This document shows positions 8,926 to 18,149 of a stretch of DNA of 64,000 bases, in pieces. The stretch's first letter is position 1, and every line of letters starts with the position of its first letter. The stretch covers positions 702,501-766,500 of the forward strand of contig CP136571.1 in the NCBI GenBank assembly GCA_035192965.1, written 5' to 3'. Source of the stretch: Fuscovulum sp. GTDB taxonomy: Bacteria > Pseudomonadota > Alphaproteobacteria > Rhodobacterales > Rhodobacteraceae. Under the pieces are notes generated by a model, which saw only the letters and a list, made by a program, of their open reading frames with translations, did no database searches and was not told where the DNA came from. The translations under genes were made by a program, and so were the position numbers.

Positions 8926-10530
8926 ATGTGGGATTACACGAAATTGGTCGTGCTGGGGGTCATTGCGGTTTTCGCCGCGATTGCCACCAATTATGCATGG
9001 GACCTGGCCTATCAGGTCAACGCGCTGGTGGTGATGCTGGCGGCAGGGCTTACGTTCATGTGGACGCTGCGCATGATGGGCGAGCCGAAGCGGGCGACGC
9101 CGAATGAATATCTGGATGGCGTGGTGCGCGCCGGGGTGATTGCCACGACCTTTTGGGGCGTGGTCGGGTTCCTGGTGGGGGTCTGGATCGCCTTTCAGCT
9201 GGCCTTTCCGGCGCTGAACTTTGAATGGGCGCAGGGGATATTGAACTTTGGCCGCCTGCGGCCGCTGCACACCAGCGCGGTGATCTTTGCCTTTGGTGGC
9301 AATGCGCTGATCATGTCGTCCTTCTACATCGTGCAGCGCACCAGCGCGGCGCGGCTGTGGGGCGGGAACCTCGCGTGGTTCGTGTTCTGGGGCTGGCAGT
9401 TGATGATCGTGCTGGCGGCGACAAGCTATGTTCTGGGCGGCACGCAATCCAAGGAATATGCAGAGACGGTCTGGTATATCGACTGGTGGATCGTGGTGGT
9501 CTGGCTGTCGTTCCTGGCCGTGTTCATGGGCACGCTGATCAACCGCAAAGAGCCGCACATCTATGTGGCGAACTGGTTCCTGCTGGCCTTTATCGTGACC
9601 ATCGCGATGCTGCATGTGGGCAACAACCTGGCGATCCCGGTGTCGATCTTTTCTTCGCAATCCGTGCAGGTCACGGCGGGCGTGCAGGATGCGATGATCC
9701 AGTGGTGGTATGGGCATAACGCGGTGGGCTTCTTCCTGACCGCAGGTTTCCTTGGGATGATGTACTATTTCATTCCCAAGCAGGCCGAGCGGCCGGTGTT
9801 TTCCTACAAGCTGTCGATCATCCACTTCTGGGCGCTGATCTTCCTGTATATCTGGGCCGGTCCGCACCACCTGCATTACACCGCGCTGCCGGATTGGGCA
9901 TCGACGCTGGGCATGACCTTTTCGATCATGCTGTGGATGCCAAGCTGGGGTGGCATGATCAACGGGCTGATGACGCTGTCGGGCGCCTGGGACAAGCTGC
10001 GGACCGATCCGATCATCCGGATGATGGTGGTATCGGTGGGCTTTTACGGCATGTCCACCTTTGAAGGCCCGATGATGAGCATCAAGGCCGTCAACTCACT
10101 TAGCCACTATACGGACTGGACCATCGGCCACGTGCATTCCGGTGCGCTGGGCTGGAACGGGATGATCACCTTTGGCGCGCTGTATTTCCTGACGCCGCGC
10201 CTGTGGAACCGGGAAGGGCTGTACAGCCTGAAGCTGGTAAGCTGGCACTTCTGGCTGGCGACGATCGGGATCGTTCTTTACGCGTCGTCGATGTGGGTGA
10301 CCGGCATCATGGAAGGCCTGATGTGGCGTGAAGTGGATGCGAACGGGTTCCTTGTGAACGCTTTTGCCGACACGGTGGCCGCAAAGTTCCCAATGTATGT
10401 GGTACGGGGTCTGGGTGGGGCGATGTTCCTGACGGGCGCGCTGATCATGGCCTACAATCTGTGGATGACGGTGCGGGCGCAGCCTGCAAAGGCCCCCGTC
10501 AACGCCAACAACTTCGTTCCGGCAGAGTAA
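8926..10530 (+). CDS. ccoN: Cytochrome cbb3 oxidase subunit I CcoN
   Basis: 534-residue catalytic subunit of the high-affinity terminal oxidase, an integral membrane protein that binds low-spin haem b, high-spin haem b3 and CuB. Visible ligand regions are [38 protein letters not shown] and [17 protein letters not shown] 8926 ([11 protein letters not shown]) gives the family length; the frame continues upstream through the FNR boxes and is rejected there. GAAGGGA at 8913-8919 is the likely ribosome site. First gene of ccoNOQP. Confidence 0.96.
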   Translation: MWDYTKLVVLGVIAVFAAIATNYAWDLAYQVNALVVMLAAGLTFMWTLRMMGEPKRATPNEYLDGVVRAGVIATTFWGVVGFLVGVWIAFQLAFPALNFEWAQGILNFGRLRPLHTSAVIFAFGGNALIMSSFYIVQRTSAARLWGGNLAWFVFWGWQLMIVLAATSYVLGGTQSKEYAETVWYIDWWIVVVWLSFLAVFMGTLINRKEPHIYVANWFLLAFIVTIAMLHVGNNLAIPVSIFSSQSVQVTAGVQDAMIQWWYGHNAVGFFLTAGFLGMMYYFIPKQAERPVFSYKLSIIHFWALIFLYIWAGPHHLHYTALPDWASTLGMTFSIMLWMPSWGGMINGLMTLSGAWDKLRTDPIIRMMVVSVGFYGMSTFEGPMMSIKAVNSLSHYTDWTIGHVHSGALGWNGMITFGALYFLTPRLWNREGLYSLKLVSWHFWLATIGIVLYASSMWVTGIMEGLMWREVDANGFLVNAFADTVAAKFPMYVVRGLGGAMFLTGALIMAYNLWMTVRAQPAKAPVNANNFVPAE

Positions 10531-10545
10531 GGGGGGGCATGAGAG

Positions 10546-11271
10546 ATGGCTTTTCTTGATAAGCATAAAGCGATTGAGACCCATGCGACCCTGCTGCTGG
10601 TGTTGTCGCTTCTGGTGGTGAGCATCGGTGGGATCGTGCAGATCGTGCCGCTGTTCTATCTGGAGAACACGATCGAGAAGGTGGAAGGGGTGCGCCCTTA
10701 TTCACCGTTGGAGCTGGCCGGGCGCGACATCTATATCCGCGAGGGTTGCTATGTCTGCCACAGCCAGATGATCCGGCCGATGCGGGATGAGGTGGAGCGG
10801 TATGGCCACTACTCGCTGGCGGCAGAGTCGATGTACGACCATCCGTTCCAGTGGGGGTCAAAGCGGACCGGGCCCGATCTGGCCCGCGTTGGCGGCCGCT
10901 ATTCCGACGCCTGGCATGTGGATCACCTGACCGATCCGCAATCGGTGGTGCCGGAATCGGTGATGCCTAAGTATGGCTATCTGCTGAACCGCGAAATCGA
11001 CGGGCGCTATATCACGCAAATCATGAACACCCATCGTTTCGTGGGCGTGCCATATGACGAAGCGATGATGGAAAACGCGGTGGCGGATTTCACGGCGCAG
11101 GGCGACCCGAACAGCGATTATGCCGGGTTGCAGGAGCGTTATGCCAAGGCGAACGTGTCGAATTTCGACGGACAACCGCAACTGACCGAGATGGACGCGC
11201 TGATCGCCTATCTGCAGGTTCTGGGGACGATGGTCGACTTTTCGACCTTTACCCCGGATGCGAGCCGGTAA
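10546..11271 (+). CDS. ccoO: Cytochrome cbb3 oxidase subunit II CcoO
   Basis: 241-residue monohaem c-type cytochrome subunit. One N-terminal membrane anchor ([19 protein letters not shown], about 13-32) holds a periplasmic domain with the haem c site [14 protein letters not shown] (about 66-79). The Met ligand is supplied from the region after [11 protein letters not shown]. It starts 15 nt after ccoN. CcoO passes electrons from CcoP to the CcoN haems. Confidence 0.96.
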   Translation: MAFLDKHKAIETHATLLLVLSLLVVSIGGIVQIVPLFYLENTIEKVEGVRPYSPLELAGRDIYIREGCYVCHSQMIRPMRDEVERYGHYSLAAESMYDHPFQWGSKRTGPDLARVGGRYSDAWHVDHLTDPQSVVPESVMPKYGYLLNREIDGRYITQIMNTHRFVGVPYDEAMMENAVADFTAQGDPNSDYAGLQERYAKANVSNFDGQPQLTEMDALIAYLQVLGTMVDFSTFTPDASR

Positions 11272-11280
11272 GGGGGCGAG

Positions 11281-11499
11281 ATGGAAACCTACAGCTTTCT
11301 GAGGGAATTCGCGGACAGTTGGGCGCTGGTGGCGCTGACGCTGATCTTTATCGGGGTGGTGATCTGGGCCTTTCGTCCCGGCAGTCGCCCTGTGCATGAC
11401 GAAGCCGCCATGCAGATCTTTCGAAACGAGACGAAACCGGCGGGCGAGGCCGGGCGCGATACGGATCGCGCCCCCGCCAGCAGCCAGAAGGAGGCGTGA
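11281..11499 (+). CDS. ccoQ: Cytochrome cbb3 oxidase subunit CcoQ
   Basis: 72-residue single-span membrane protein: METYSFLREFADSW, one hydrophobic segment (ALVALTLIFIGVVIWAF), then a charged tail. It matches the CcoQ/FixQ pattern and occupies its standard place between ccoO and ccoP. CcoQ stabilises the oxidase complex. Start ATG 11281 follows an AAGGGGGCG ribosome site. Confidence 0.9.
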   Translation: METYSFLREFADSWALVALTLIFIGVVIWAFRPGSRPVHDEAAMQIFRNETKPAGEAGRDTDRAPASSQKEA

Positions 11500-11502
11500 G
11501 AG

Positions 11503-12384
11503 ATGTGCGCCAAGCAAGTGACGAAGAAACCGTCTGAACCAGTCGGCACGACGGGGCATCAGTGGGACGGGATCGAAGAGCTGAACAACCCGATGCCGCG
11601 CTGGTGGGTGTGGACCTTCTATGCCTGTATCGTCTGGGCAGTGGGATACATGATCGCCTATCCGGCCTGGCCGCTGATCAACGGGGCAACGCCGGGGGTT
11701 CTGGGCGCTTCAACCCGGGCGGATGTGGTCAAGGAGATTGAGCGCTTTGATGCGGCCAATGCCGAGATCAAGGCGGCCTTGATCGCGGCGCCGCTGGCGT
11801 CGATCCCGACGGATACCGCGCTGATGGCCTATGCCGAACCGGCCGGGGCATCGGTGTTCCGCACCAATTGTTCGACCTGCCATGGGTCGGGTGCGGCGGG
11901 GGTGGAAGGCAAAGGATACCCGAACCTTCTGGATGATGATTGGCTGTGGGGCGGCACGATCGAGGATATCCACCTGACCATCACCCATGGCATCCGCAAC
12001 ACGACCGATCCGGATGCGCGCTATTCGCAGATGCCTGCCTTCGGGGTGGATGAATTGCTGGAACCCGCGCAGATTGATGCGGTGGTGGAACATGTGCTGG
12101 CCATTTCCGGGCAGGAGCATGATGCGACGCTCGCCACCGAAGGGGCCACGCTTTACGCCGAGAATTGCGTTGCCTGCCATATGGAGGTGGGCGAGGGCGA
12201 TCCGACGCAGGGTGCGCCGCGCCTGAACGATGCGATCTGGCTTTATGGCGGCAGCCGCGAGAAGATCAAGGAAACGATCTTTTACGCGCGGTTCGGCGTG
12301 ATGCCGAACTGGGCCGGGCGGCTGAGTGAGGATGAGATCCGGGCGGTGGCGGCCTATGTCCATTCGCGCGGCGGCGGTCAGTGA
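11503..12384 (+). CDS. ccoP: Cytochrome cbb3 oxidase subunit III CcoP (dihaem)
   Basis: 293-residue dihaem c-type cytochrome. An N-terminal hairpin includes the membrane span around [23 protein letters not shown] (about 30-55). Two cytochrome c domains follow, with haem sites NCSTCHGSG (about 122) and NCVACHMEV (about 222) and axial methionines in SQMPAFG and GVMPNW. It accepts electrons from cytochrome c pools and feeds CcoO. Start ATG 11503 lies 3 nt after the ccoQ stop. A strong terminator follows at 12411. Confidence 0.96.
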   Translation: MCAKQVTKKPSEPVGTTGHQWDGIEELNNPMPRWWVWTFYACIVWAVGYMIAYPAWPLINGATPGVLGASTRADVVKEIERFDAANAEIKAALIAAPLASIPTDTALMAYAEPAGASVFRTNCSTCHGSGAAGVEGKGYPNLLDDDWLWGGTIEDIHLTITHGIRNTTDPDARYSQMPAFGVDELLEPAQIDAVVEHVLAISGQEHDATLATEGATLYAENCVACHMEVGEGDPTQGAPRLNDAIWLYGGSREKIKETIFYARFGVMPNWAGRLSEDEIRAVAAYVHSRGGGQ

Positions 12385-12410
12385 TCTGATCGATCTTACA
12401 AAACCTGGGA

Positions 12411-12439
12411 AAGGCGGGGTCGGTTGACCCCGCCTTTTT
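12411..12439. terminator. Rho-independent terminator after ccoNOQP
   Basis: Stem GGCGGGGTC (12413-12421) pairs with GACCCCGCC (12426-12434) around loop GGTT, followed by five T. The flanking A/T bases also give TTT on the other strand, so it could also terminate the convergent thioredoxin gene ending at 12452. Confidence 0.93.
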
Positions 12440-12451
12440 CCTGTGCGGCGG

Positions 12452-12871
12452 TCAGGCCCCGGCGGCGGCCAGACCTGCATCTAGCAGCGCCTTGATTTCG
12501 TCACGCGACGTGCCTGCGACGCTGCGGCCGAGTTCGGTTTTCCCCTTGAGCAGAACGAGCGTCGACCGGCGCGGGATGTTCAGGCTTTTGGACAATTCGC
12601 CTTCGCCATGTTCATCCCAATCGACAGTGATGAAGCGGATGGCAGCGTCATAGGCGGGGTTCTCAGCGCGCAGTTCATCCATCACGCGGACTTGTGCGCG
12701 GCAGGTGGAACACCAGCTGGCCCAGAAATCGAGCAGGATCACGCGGCCATCGGCCATGTCCTTTTCGGCAAGGCCGGGGGTGTAGAACAGCTTGGCCATT
12801 TCGGCCTGCGCTGCCATGGGCAGGGCAAGCAGGGCAGCGCCAGAGGCAAGCAGGGTGCGGCGGGTGATCAT
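12452..12871 (-). CDS. Exported thioredoxin-like protein
   Basis: 139 residues. MITRRTLLASGAALLALPMAAQA is an export signal, with a possible twin-arginine pair. The thioredoxin fold carries the redox pair C54-S-T-C57 in DFWASWCSTC. ATG 12871 is chosen from the signal peptide; the frame runs to 13678 in the track but that is a shadow over ccdA. It lies 26 nt downstream of ccdA in the same direction, so CcdA can pass reducing equivalents to it across the membrane. Position within the cco cluster suggests reduction of apocytochrome c haem sites or copper delivery for CcoN; this is inference. Confidence 0.85.
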   Translation of the reverse strand: MITRRTLLASGAALLALPMAAQAEMAKLFYTPGLAEKDMADGRVILLDFWASWCSTCRAQVRVMDELRAENPAYDAAIRFITVDWDEHGEGELSKSLNIPRRSTLVLLKGKTELGRSVAGTSRDEIKALLDAGLAAAGA

Positions 12872-12897
12872 GGAATGGGCCTTTCTTGTGGGATGGA

Positions 12898-13614
12898 TCA
12901 AAGGGCGACCGAAAGATCGGTCAGCCACGGGGGAAGCGTGTCGAGCAGCCAGGCCTCGACCGGGTGGTTGAGGCCGAACCAGAGGAAGAGGCCGACGGCG
13001 AGGAAGGCTGCGCCGAGGATCGGCTTGGCCTTGGGGGCGAGGCGGGCCAGAAGCGCCTTGCGCGCCTGAAGCTGGGATTTCGCGCCATAGGCCAGCGCAA
13101 GGATGAGGGTCGAGACGCCGGCGGCGAAGGCGATCATCACCAGCGTTGCGCCCAGAAGATCGGTGCGTTGGGCCGCGAGCGAGATGGCCGCGCCGAGCGT
13201 GGGGCCGATACAGGGGCTCCAGACCGCGCCGAGGAGAAGGCCGCCAAGGATTTGACCTTTGGGTGAGGCCGCCCAATCGGTGCGGATGGACTGATCGGCG
13301 CGGGCGGCGAGGCCAGCCGTGGCTGTTGCGAAACCGGCTGACAGGCTGGGAACCAGCATGAACAGGCCGAAGACAGCCATCAAAAGCGCCGCCCCCTGCG
13401 CCGCGCGTTCGGGTGACAGGCCAAGGCTGGACCCCGCGGCGGAGAGACCGACACCCAGCACGACGAAAGACAGGCTCATGCCAAGGGCAAGGCGCAGCGG
13501 CGCACGCCGGTCTGCTGACAAGGCCGAGGCCAGCACGATGGGCAGCACCGGAAGGACGCAAGGATTGATCAGCGTGAGCAGACCAGCGCCATAGGCAAGA
13601 AGAAGTTGCAGCAT
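12898..13614 (-). CDS. ccdA: CcdA-family transmembrane thiol-disulfide reductant carrier
   Basis: 238-residue polytopic membrane protein with about six spans. The two redox cysteines sit in NPCVLPVLP (C19) and WSPCIGPTLGA (about C137), the CcdA/DsbD-beta signature. It carries electrons from cytoplasmic thioredoxin to periplasmic partners; the exported thioredoxin directly downstream is the obvious partner. The pair interrupts the cco cluster between ccoP and ccoG, on the opposite strand. Confidence 0.88.
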   Translation of the reverse strand: MLQLLLAYGAGLLTLINPCVLPVLPIVLASALSADRRAPLRLALGMSLSFVVLGVGLSAAGSSLGLSPERAAQGAALLMAVFGLFMLVPSLSAGFATATAGLAARADQSIRTDWAASPKGQILGGLLLGAVWSPCIGPTLGAAISLAAQRTDLLGATLVMIAFAAGVSTLILALAYGAKSQLQARKALLARLAPKAKPILGAAFLAVGLFLWFGLNHPVEAWLLDTLPPWLTDLSVAL

Positions 13615-13757
13615 CAGGGTGGTGCTTTCGATGGGGGCGGGGACAGGGCGCGTCCCACCCCCGTGTTATCCTGTCCATACGCGCGCGCGGGCCCTGCGTT
13701 TCTTGCGGTCACGCAACGGTGATCGCCGGGCTGTGCAGGACCGTTTCGTCCGCCAAG

Positions 13758-13863
13758 GCCCGAAAATTTTTGCAGAAAATTTTCGGGCGGCAGGGCGGAA
13801 AATTTTTCATGCAAAATTTTCCGCCGGAGAGTTCCAAGAATTTTCGGGAAAATTCTTGGAACT
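13758..13863. repeat. Three consecutive palindromes with A/T-rich cores
   Basis: Hairpin 1: 13-bp arms at 13758-13770 and 13776-13788 (GCCCGAAAATTTT and its complement), 5-nt loop. Hairpin 2: 13-bp arms at 13794-13806 and 13813-13825 (GGCGGAAAATTTT), 6-nt loop. Hairpin 3: 16-bp arms at 13830-13845 and 13848-13863 (AGTTCCAAGAATTTTC), 2-nt centre. All stems are perfect. They lie upstream of both flanking genes, so they are not ordinary terminators. Confidence 0.9.
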
Positions 13864-13915
13864 GGTCTTTGGTTCTTTGTGCCAGATGCGACAAAGGTGC
13901 ATCGCGGATGCTGGA

Positions 13916-13929
13916 TTGATGCATGTCAA
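13916..13929. promoter_or_regulatory. FNR box upstream of ccoG
   Basis: TTGAT-GCAT-GTCAA matches the FNR consensus with one G/C variant in the right half. Centred 64 nt upstream of GTG 13986; a class II transcript would begin near 13964, giving a 22-nt leader that contains the ribosome site. Confidence 0.8.
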
Positions 13930-13985
13930 TGTGCGCGAGCCCCCGGTGCAGGATACCGGGGGCAACAGAATCCCGGGAGAATACC

Positions 13986-15416
13986 GTGAGCAGCCCAGAT
14001 GTCGAACCGCCAAGCCTTTATGCCGCGCGCGAGCCGATCTTTCCGCGCCGGGTGAAGGGGGCGTTCCGGTCCATGAAATGGTGGATCATGGCGGTGACGT
14101 TGGGGATTTATTACCTGACGCCGTGGATCCGCTGGGACCGGGGGCCGAACTTGCCGGATCAGGCGGTACTGATCGACATGGCGAACCGGCGGTTCTTTTT
14201 CTTCATGATCGAGATATGGCCGCATGAATTCTATTTCGTGGCCGGGCTCTTGATCATGGCGGGGCTGGGCCTGTTTCTGTTCACCAGCGCGGCGGGGCGG
14301 GTCTGGTGCGGCTATGCCTGCCCGCAGACGGTGTGGACCGACCTCTATATCCTTGTCGAACGCTGGGTAGAGGGGGATCGCAACGCGCGCATCCGCCTGC
14401 ATCGGCAGGGCTGGGATGGCGAGAAGATCCGCAAACGTGCGGTGAAATGGTCGATCTGGTTGCTGATCGGGTTGGCCACAGGCGGGGCGTGGATCTTCTA
14501 CTTTACCGATGCGCCGACGCTGGCCGTCGATCTGGTGCAGGGGACGGCCCATCCGGTTGCCTATCTGACCATGCTGATCCTGACGCTGACGACTTTTGCC
14601 TTTGGCGGGTTCGCGCGGGAACAGATCTGTATCTACGCCTGCCCTTGGCCGCGGATTCAGGCGGCGATGATGGATGAGGATACGCTGACCATCGCCTATC
14701 GCGAATGGCGCGGCGAGCCGCGTGGCAAGCTGCATAAGAGTGAAGTGCCCGAGGGGCAGGGTGACTGCATCGATTGCATGGCCTGTGTGAATGTCTGCCC
14801 GATGGGAATTGATATCCGCAACGGGCAGCAACTGGCCTGCATCACCTGCGGGCTGTGCATCGATGCCTGCAACGACACGATGGACAAGATCGGCAAGCCG
14901 CGCGACCTGATCGGGTATATGGCGCTGACCGATGAGGTGCGGGAAAAGGCGGGGCAGACGCCGAAATCGGTGTGGAGCCATGTGTTCCGGCTGCGGACGG
15001 TGCTTTACACCGTGCTTTGGGCCGGGGTCGGCGTGGGGTTGGTGGTGGCCTTGTTCATGCGGTCAGAGATCGATGTGAACGTGTCGCCGGTGCGGAACCC
15101 GACCTATGTGACGCTGTCGGATGGCACGATCCGCAACACCTATGACATGCGGTTGCGCAACAAGACTGGCGATGATGCGCTGTTCTCGGTTTCCGTCACA
15201 TCGGAGGCGGGGTTGGTGCTGCGGTTGGAAGGCAGCGAGGATGCGTTGGTGCGGGTGCCCGCGAATGAGACCTTACAGCAGCGTGTCTATATCGAGGCCG
15301 CTCCGGGATCGCCGGCGGCGGTGACAGATCGGACCGACCTGCGCCTGTGGATCGCCGACACGCGGGGGACGGCGCGGGTCAATCATGATACCGTGTTCAA
15401 CGGCAGGGGGCAGTGA
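13986..15416 (+). CDS. ccoG: Cbb3 oxidase accessory iron-sulfur protein CcoG (RdxA/RdxB family)
   Basis: 476 residues with several membrane spans and two ferredoxin-type clusters: CIDCMACVNVCPMGID and CITCGLCIDACN (about 265-310). Membrane-embedded cysteine motifs GYACPQTVW and CIYACPWPR are also present. An immunoglobulin-like domain ends the protein. GTG 13986 is chosen because GGGAGA lies 7 nt upstream and the longer frame would cross the FNR box. CcoG helps reduce copper for insertion into CcoN. First gene of ccoGHIS, which runs with short gaps to 18308. Confidence 0.93.
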   Translation: MSSPDVEPPSLYAAREPIFPRRVKGAFRSMKWWIMAVTLGIYYLTPWIRWDRGPNLPDQAVLIDMANRRFFFFMIEIWPHEFYFVAGLLIMAGLGLFLFTSAAGRVWCGYACPQTVWTDLYILVERWVEGDRNARIRLHRQGWDGEKIRKRAVKWSIWLLIGLATGGAWIFYFTDAPTLAVDLVQGTAHPVAYLTMLILTLTTFAFGGFAREQICIYACPWPRIQAAMMDEDTLTIAYREWRGEPRGKLHKSEVPEGQGDCIDCMACVNVCPMGIDIRNGQQLACITCGLCIDACNDTMDKIGKPRDLIGYMALTDEVREKAGQTPKSVWSHVFRLRTVLYTVLWAGVGVGLVVALFMRSEIDVNVSPVRNPTYVTLSDGTIRNTYDMRLRNKTGDDALFSVSVTSEAGLVLRLEGSEDALVRVPANETLQQRVYIEAAPGSPAAVTDRTDLRLWIADTRGTARVNHDTVFNGRGQ

Positions 15417-15417
15417 C

Positions 15418-15882
15418 ATGGCGGAACTGAAGGGCAGGCATGTGCTGGCAATCGCGGTGGGCGCTTTTGGCGTGATCATCGCGGTCAATCTGGTGATGGC
15501 CTATCAGGCCATCAGCACCTTTCCGGGGCTGGAAGTGGCCAATGGATATGTGGCGAGCCAGACCTTTGATGCCGAGCGCAAGGCACAAGAGGCGCTGGGC
15601 TGGACTGTGGCCACTGATTACACGGGCGGCAGGCTGACGCTGGATGTGACCGATGCCGAGGGCTTGCCTGCGGCGATGCGGTCGCTTGAGGTGCTGGTGG
15701 GCCGGGCAACCGAGACAAAGCAGGATGTGCGGCCGGAATTCGTGCGGGTGGCGGGGGTATGGTCTGCCGATGTGCCGCTGGCGCGGGGCAAGTGGATGCT
15801 GGTGGTCGAAGCCGAAGCGCAGGATGGCACGAAGTTCAAGCAGCGGCTGGAGCTGTTCGTGATGGATGAGGCGCAGGGGTAA
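15418..15882 (+). CDS. ccoH: Cbb3 oxidase assembly protein CcoH (FixH family)
   Basis: 154 residues with one N-terminal span (HVLAIAVGAFGVIIAVNLVMAY, about 7-28) and a periplasmic FixH domain (GLEVANGYVASQTFDAERKAQEA...). ATG 15418 starts one base after the ccoG stop and is preceded by a CAGGGGGCAG ribosome site. CcoH stays with the oxidase during assembly and stabilises it. Confidence 0.9.
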   Translation: MAELKGRHVLAIAVGAFGVIIAVNLVMAYQAISTFPGLEVANGYVASQTFDAERKAQEALGWTVATDYTGGRLTLDVTDAEGLPAAMRSLEVLVGRATETKQDVRPEFVRVAGVWSADVPLARGKWMLVVEAEAQDGTKFKQRLELFVMDEAQG

Positions 15883-15886
15883 GGCG

Positions 15887-18139
15887 ATGACGGTTTCCGC
15901 GCCCCTTTCCGGCTCATTGACTGGTCCTTTGTCTGGCGCTTTGTCCGGCCCGGTGACTGAGCATGTGCAGGCTGCGGCCTGCCCGGCCTGCATTGCCGCA
16001 CCCAGCGCGCAGAGCATTGCTGCCATGGCGGCCGAGATGCAGGGGGCACGGTTGATGCTGTCCCTTCCCACGGCGCATTGCGCGGCCTGTATGGTGACAG
16101 TGGAGCAAGCGCTGCAAGCCGTGCCGGGTGTGCGGAGCGCGCGGGTGAACCTGTCGCTTCGGCGGGTGAGCGTGGATGCAGGTGCCGAGGTGACAGCGGA
16201 GCCGCTGATCGCCGCGCTGAAGGGTGTGGGGTATGAGGCGCATGAGCTGGACCCCGGTTTGCTCAGCACGACCGAGACGGACCGGCAGGGGCGCGATCTG
16301 TTGATGCGGCTGGGGGTGGCGGGGTTCAGCATGATGAATGTCATGCTGCTGTCTGTTGCCGTCTGGTCGGGCGCGGGGGATGCGACGCGGGATCTGTTCC
16401 ACTGGATTTCCGCCGCGATTGCGCTGCCCACGGTGGTGTTTGCGGGGCAGCCGTTCTTCAAATCGGCCTGGGCCAGTTTGCGGGTGGGGCGGCTGGGAAT
16501 GGATGTCCCGATCAGCCTTGCGCTGATCCTGGCATCCGGGATTTCGTTGTTCGAGACGTGGCATTCGGGCCATCACGCCTATTTCGACGCGGCGGTGATG
16601 TTGTCGTTCTTCCTGCTGGCGGGGCGCTATCTGGACCATCGCACGCGGGCAGTGGCGCGGTCTGCGGCAGAGGAGTTGGCGGCGCTGGAAGTGCCGCGCG
16701 CAACCGTGCTGCGCGACGGGGCCGAGGTGGTGCTGCCGATTGCCGAGGTGGCGGTGGGCGATCTGGTGCGGGTGCGGCCGGGCGGACGGATGCCGGTAGA
16801 TGGCGTGGTGTTGGAGGGCCAGTCGGAACTGGACCGGTCGTTGTTGACGGGGGAAAGCCTGCCGGTCTTTGCCGGGGAGGGCGTGGTGGTGTCGGCGGGT
16901 GAGGTGAACCTGACCGGGCCGCTGGTGGTGCGCGTCACAGCGGCGGGGCGGGCGTCGAGCTTGCACCGGATGGCCGATCTGGTGGCGATCGCGGAGAGTG
17001 CGAAGACGCGGTATACATCATTGGCGGAACGGGCGGCGCGGCTGTATTCGCCGCTGGTGCATATCCTGTCGTTCAGCGCCTTTGGCTTCTGGATGTGGAA
17101 AACCGGGGGCGATCTGCGCTTTGCGGTGAATATCTCTGCCGCCGTGCTGATCATCACCTGCCCCTGTGCCTTGGGCCTTGCCGTGCCTGCGGTGGTGACG
17201 GCGGCGTCGGGCCGTCTTTTTCGCAAAGGATTGCTGATCAAGCATGGCACCGCGCTGGAGCGGCTGGCCGAGGTGGATACGGTGGTCTTCGACAAGACCG
17301 GGACGCTGACCATGGGCGCGCCGGAGGTGACGAATTTGGGCGAGCACCCGGTGACCGCGGTAGAGGTGGCGGCAGCGCTGGCGGCGGCTTCGTCGCATCC
17401 GCTGGCCTTGGCCTTGGTGGCCGGGGCGCGGGCGGCGGGTATTCACCCGGCACGGGTGGAGGAGTTGCGCGAGGTTCCGGGTTATGGGGTTGAGGGCGTC
17501 TGTAAAGGCCGCAAGGTGCGGCTGGGCCGGGCGGAATGGTGCGGGAGCGATCCGCTGGACGTGACGGCCACCTATCTGTGCACCGGAGAGGGCGCGGCGC
17601 GGGCCTTTACCTTTGCCGACAGCCTGCGCCCCGGCGCGGCAGAAGCAGTGGCATCGCTGCGGGCGCAGGGGCTGCGCGTGATGCTGGTATCGGGCGATGT
17701 GGCGGGTGCGGTGGGCGAACTGGCCGGACGATTGGGGATTGCCGATTGGACCGCGGGCGCGCTGCCCGCCGAGAAGGCCGCGACGGTGGCGCGGCTGACG
17801 GCTGAGGGGCGGCGGGTGCTGATGGTGGGCGACGGGCTGAACGACACGGCGGCGCTGGCAGCGGCGCATGTGTCGGTATCGCCCGCAAGCGCGCTGGATG
17901 CGGCGCGGGTGGCATCGGATATCGTGCTGCTTGGGCAGGATATGGCACCTATCGGCGATGCGCTGCGGATCAGCCGTCAGGCCTCGCGCCGGATTGTCGA
18001 GAATTTCGGGATTTCGGCGGCTTATAACGTGATTGCGGTGCCGCTGGCTTTGGTCGGAATGGCAACGCCGTTGGCGGCGGCGGCGGCGATGTCGCTGTCG
18101 TCGATCACCGTTTCGCTGAATGCGCTGCGGTTGAAGTGA
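15887..18139 (+). CDS. ccoI: Copper-translocating P1B-type ATPase CcoI
   Basis: 750-residue membrane ATPase that supplies copper for cbb3 oxidase. A CPAC pair (residues 32-35) precedes the heavy-metal-binding domain with CAAC (65-68, in TAHCAACM). Further on are the actuator motif LLTGES, the membrane metal site TCPCALG (about 424), the phosphorylation loop DKTGTLT (about 469) and the hinge GDGLNDTAAL (about 648). ATG 15887 follows the ccoH stop by 4 nt; an upstream in-frame ATG at 15866 lies inside ccoH and is less likely. Confidence 0.94.
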   Translation: MTVSAPLSGSLTGPLSGALSGPVTEHVQAAACPACIAAPSAQSIAAMAAEMQGARLMLSLPTAHCAACMVTVEQALQAVPGVRSARVNLSLRRVSVDAGAEVTAEPLIAALKGVGYEAHELDPGLLSTTETDRQGRDLLMRLGVAGFSMMNVMLLSVAVWSGAGDATRDLFHWISAAIALPTVVFAGQPFFKSAWASLRVGRLGMDVPISLALILASGISLFETWHSGHHAYFDAAVMLSFFLLAGRYLDHRTRAVARSAAEELAALEVPRATVLRDGAEVVLPIAEVAVGDLVRVRPGGRMPVDGVVLEGQSELDRSLLTGESLPVFAGEGVVVSAGEVNLTGPLVVRVTAAGRASSLHRMADLVAIAESAKTRYTSLAERAARLYSPLVHILSFSAFGFWMWKTGGDLRFAVNISAAVLIITCPCALGLAVPAVVTAASGRLFRKGLLIKHGTALERLAEVDTVVFDKTGTLTMGAPEVTNLGEHPVTAVEVAAALAAASSHPLALALVAGARAAGIHPARVEELREVPGYGVEGVCKGRKVRLGRAEWCGSDPLDVTATYLCTGEGAARAFTFADSLRPGAAEAVASLRAQGLRVMLVSGDVAGAVGELAGRLGIADWTAGALPAEKAATVARLTAEGRRVLMVGDGLNDTAALAAAHVSVSPASALDAARVASDIVLLGQDMAPIGDALRISRQASRRIVENFGISAAYNVIAVPLALVGMATPLAAAAAMSLSSITVSLNALRLK

Positions 18140-18149
18140 AGGATAGGAA

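Larger units (their letters stand above)
13615..13985. other. Divergent intergenic region between ccdA and ccoG
   Basis: 371 nt without a credible gene. It holds three back-to-back palindromes (13758-13863) and an FNR box (13916-13929) serving ccoG. The stretch 13615-13750 shows nothing recognisable beyond the presumed ccdA promoter. Confidence 0.7.

Noticed and set aside
13923..13985. Upstream ATG for ccoG (MSMCASPR...)
   Set aside because: It lies inside the FNR box, has no ribosome site, and GTG 13986 with GGGAGA gives the family N-terminus.
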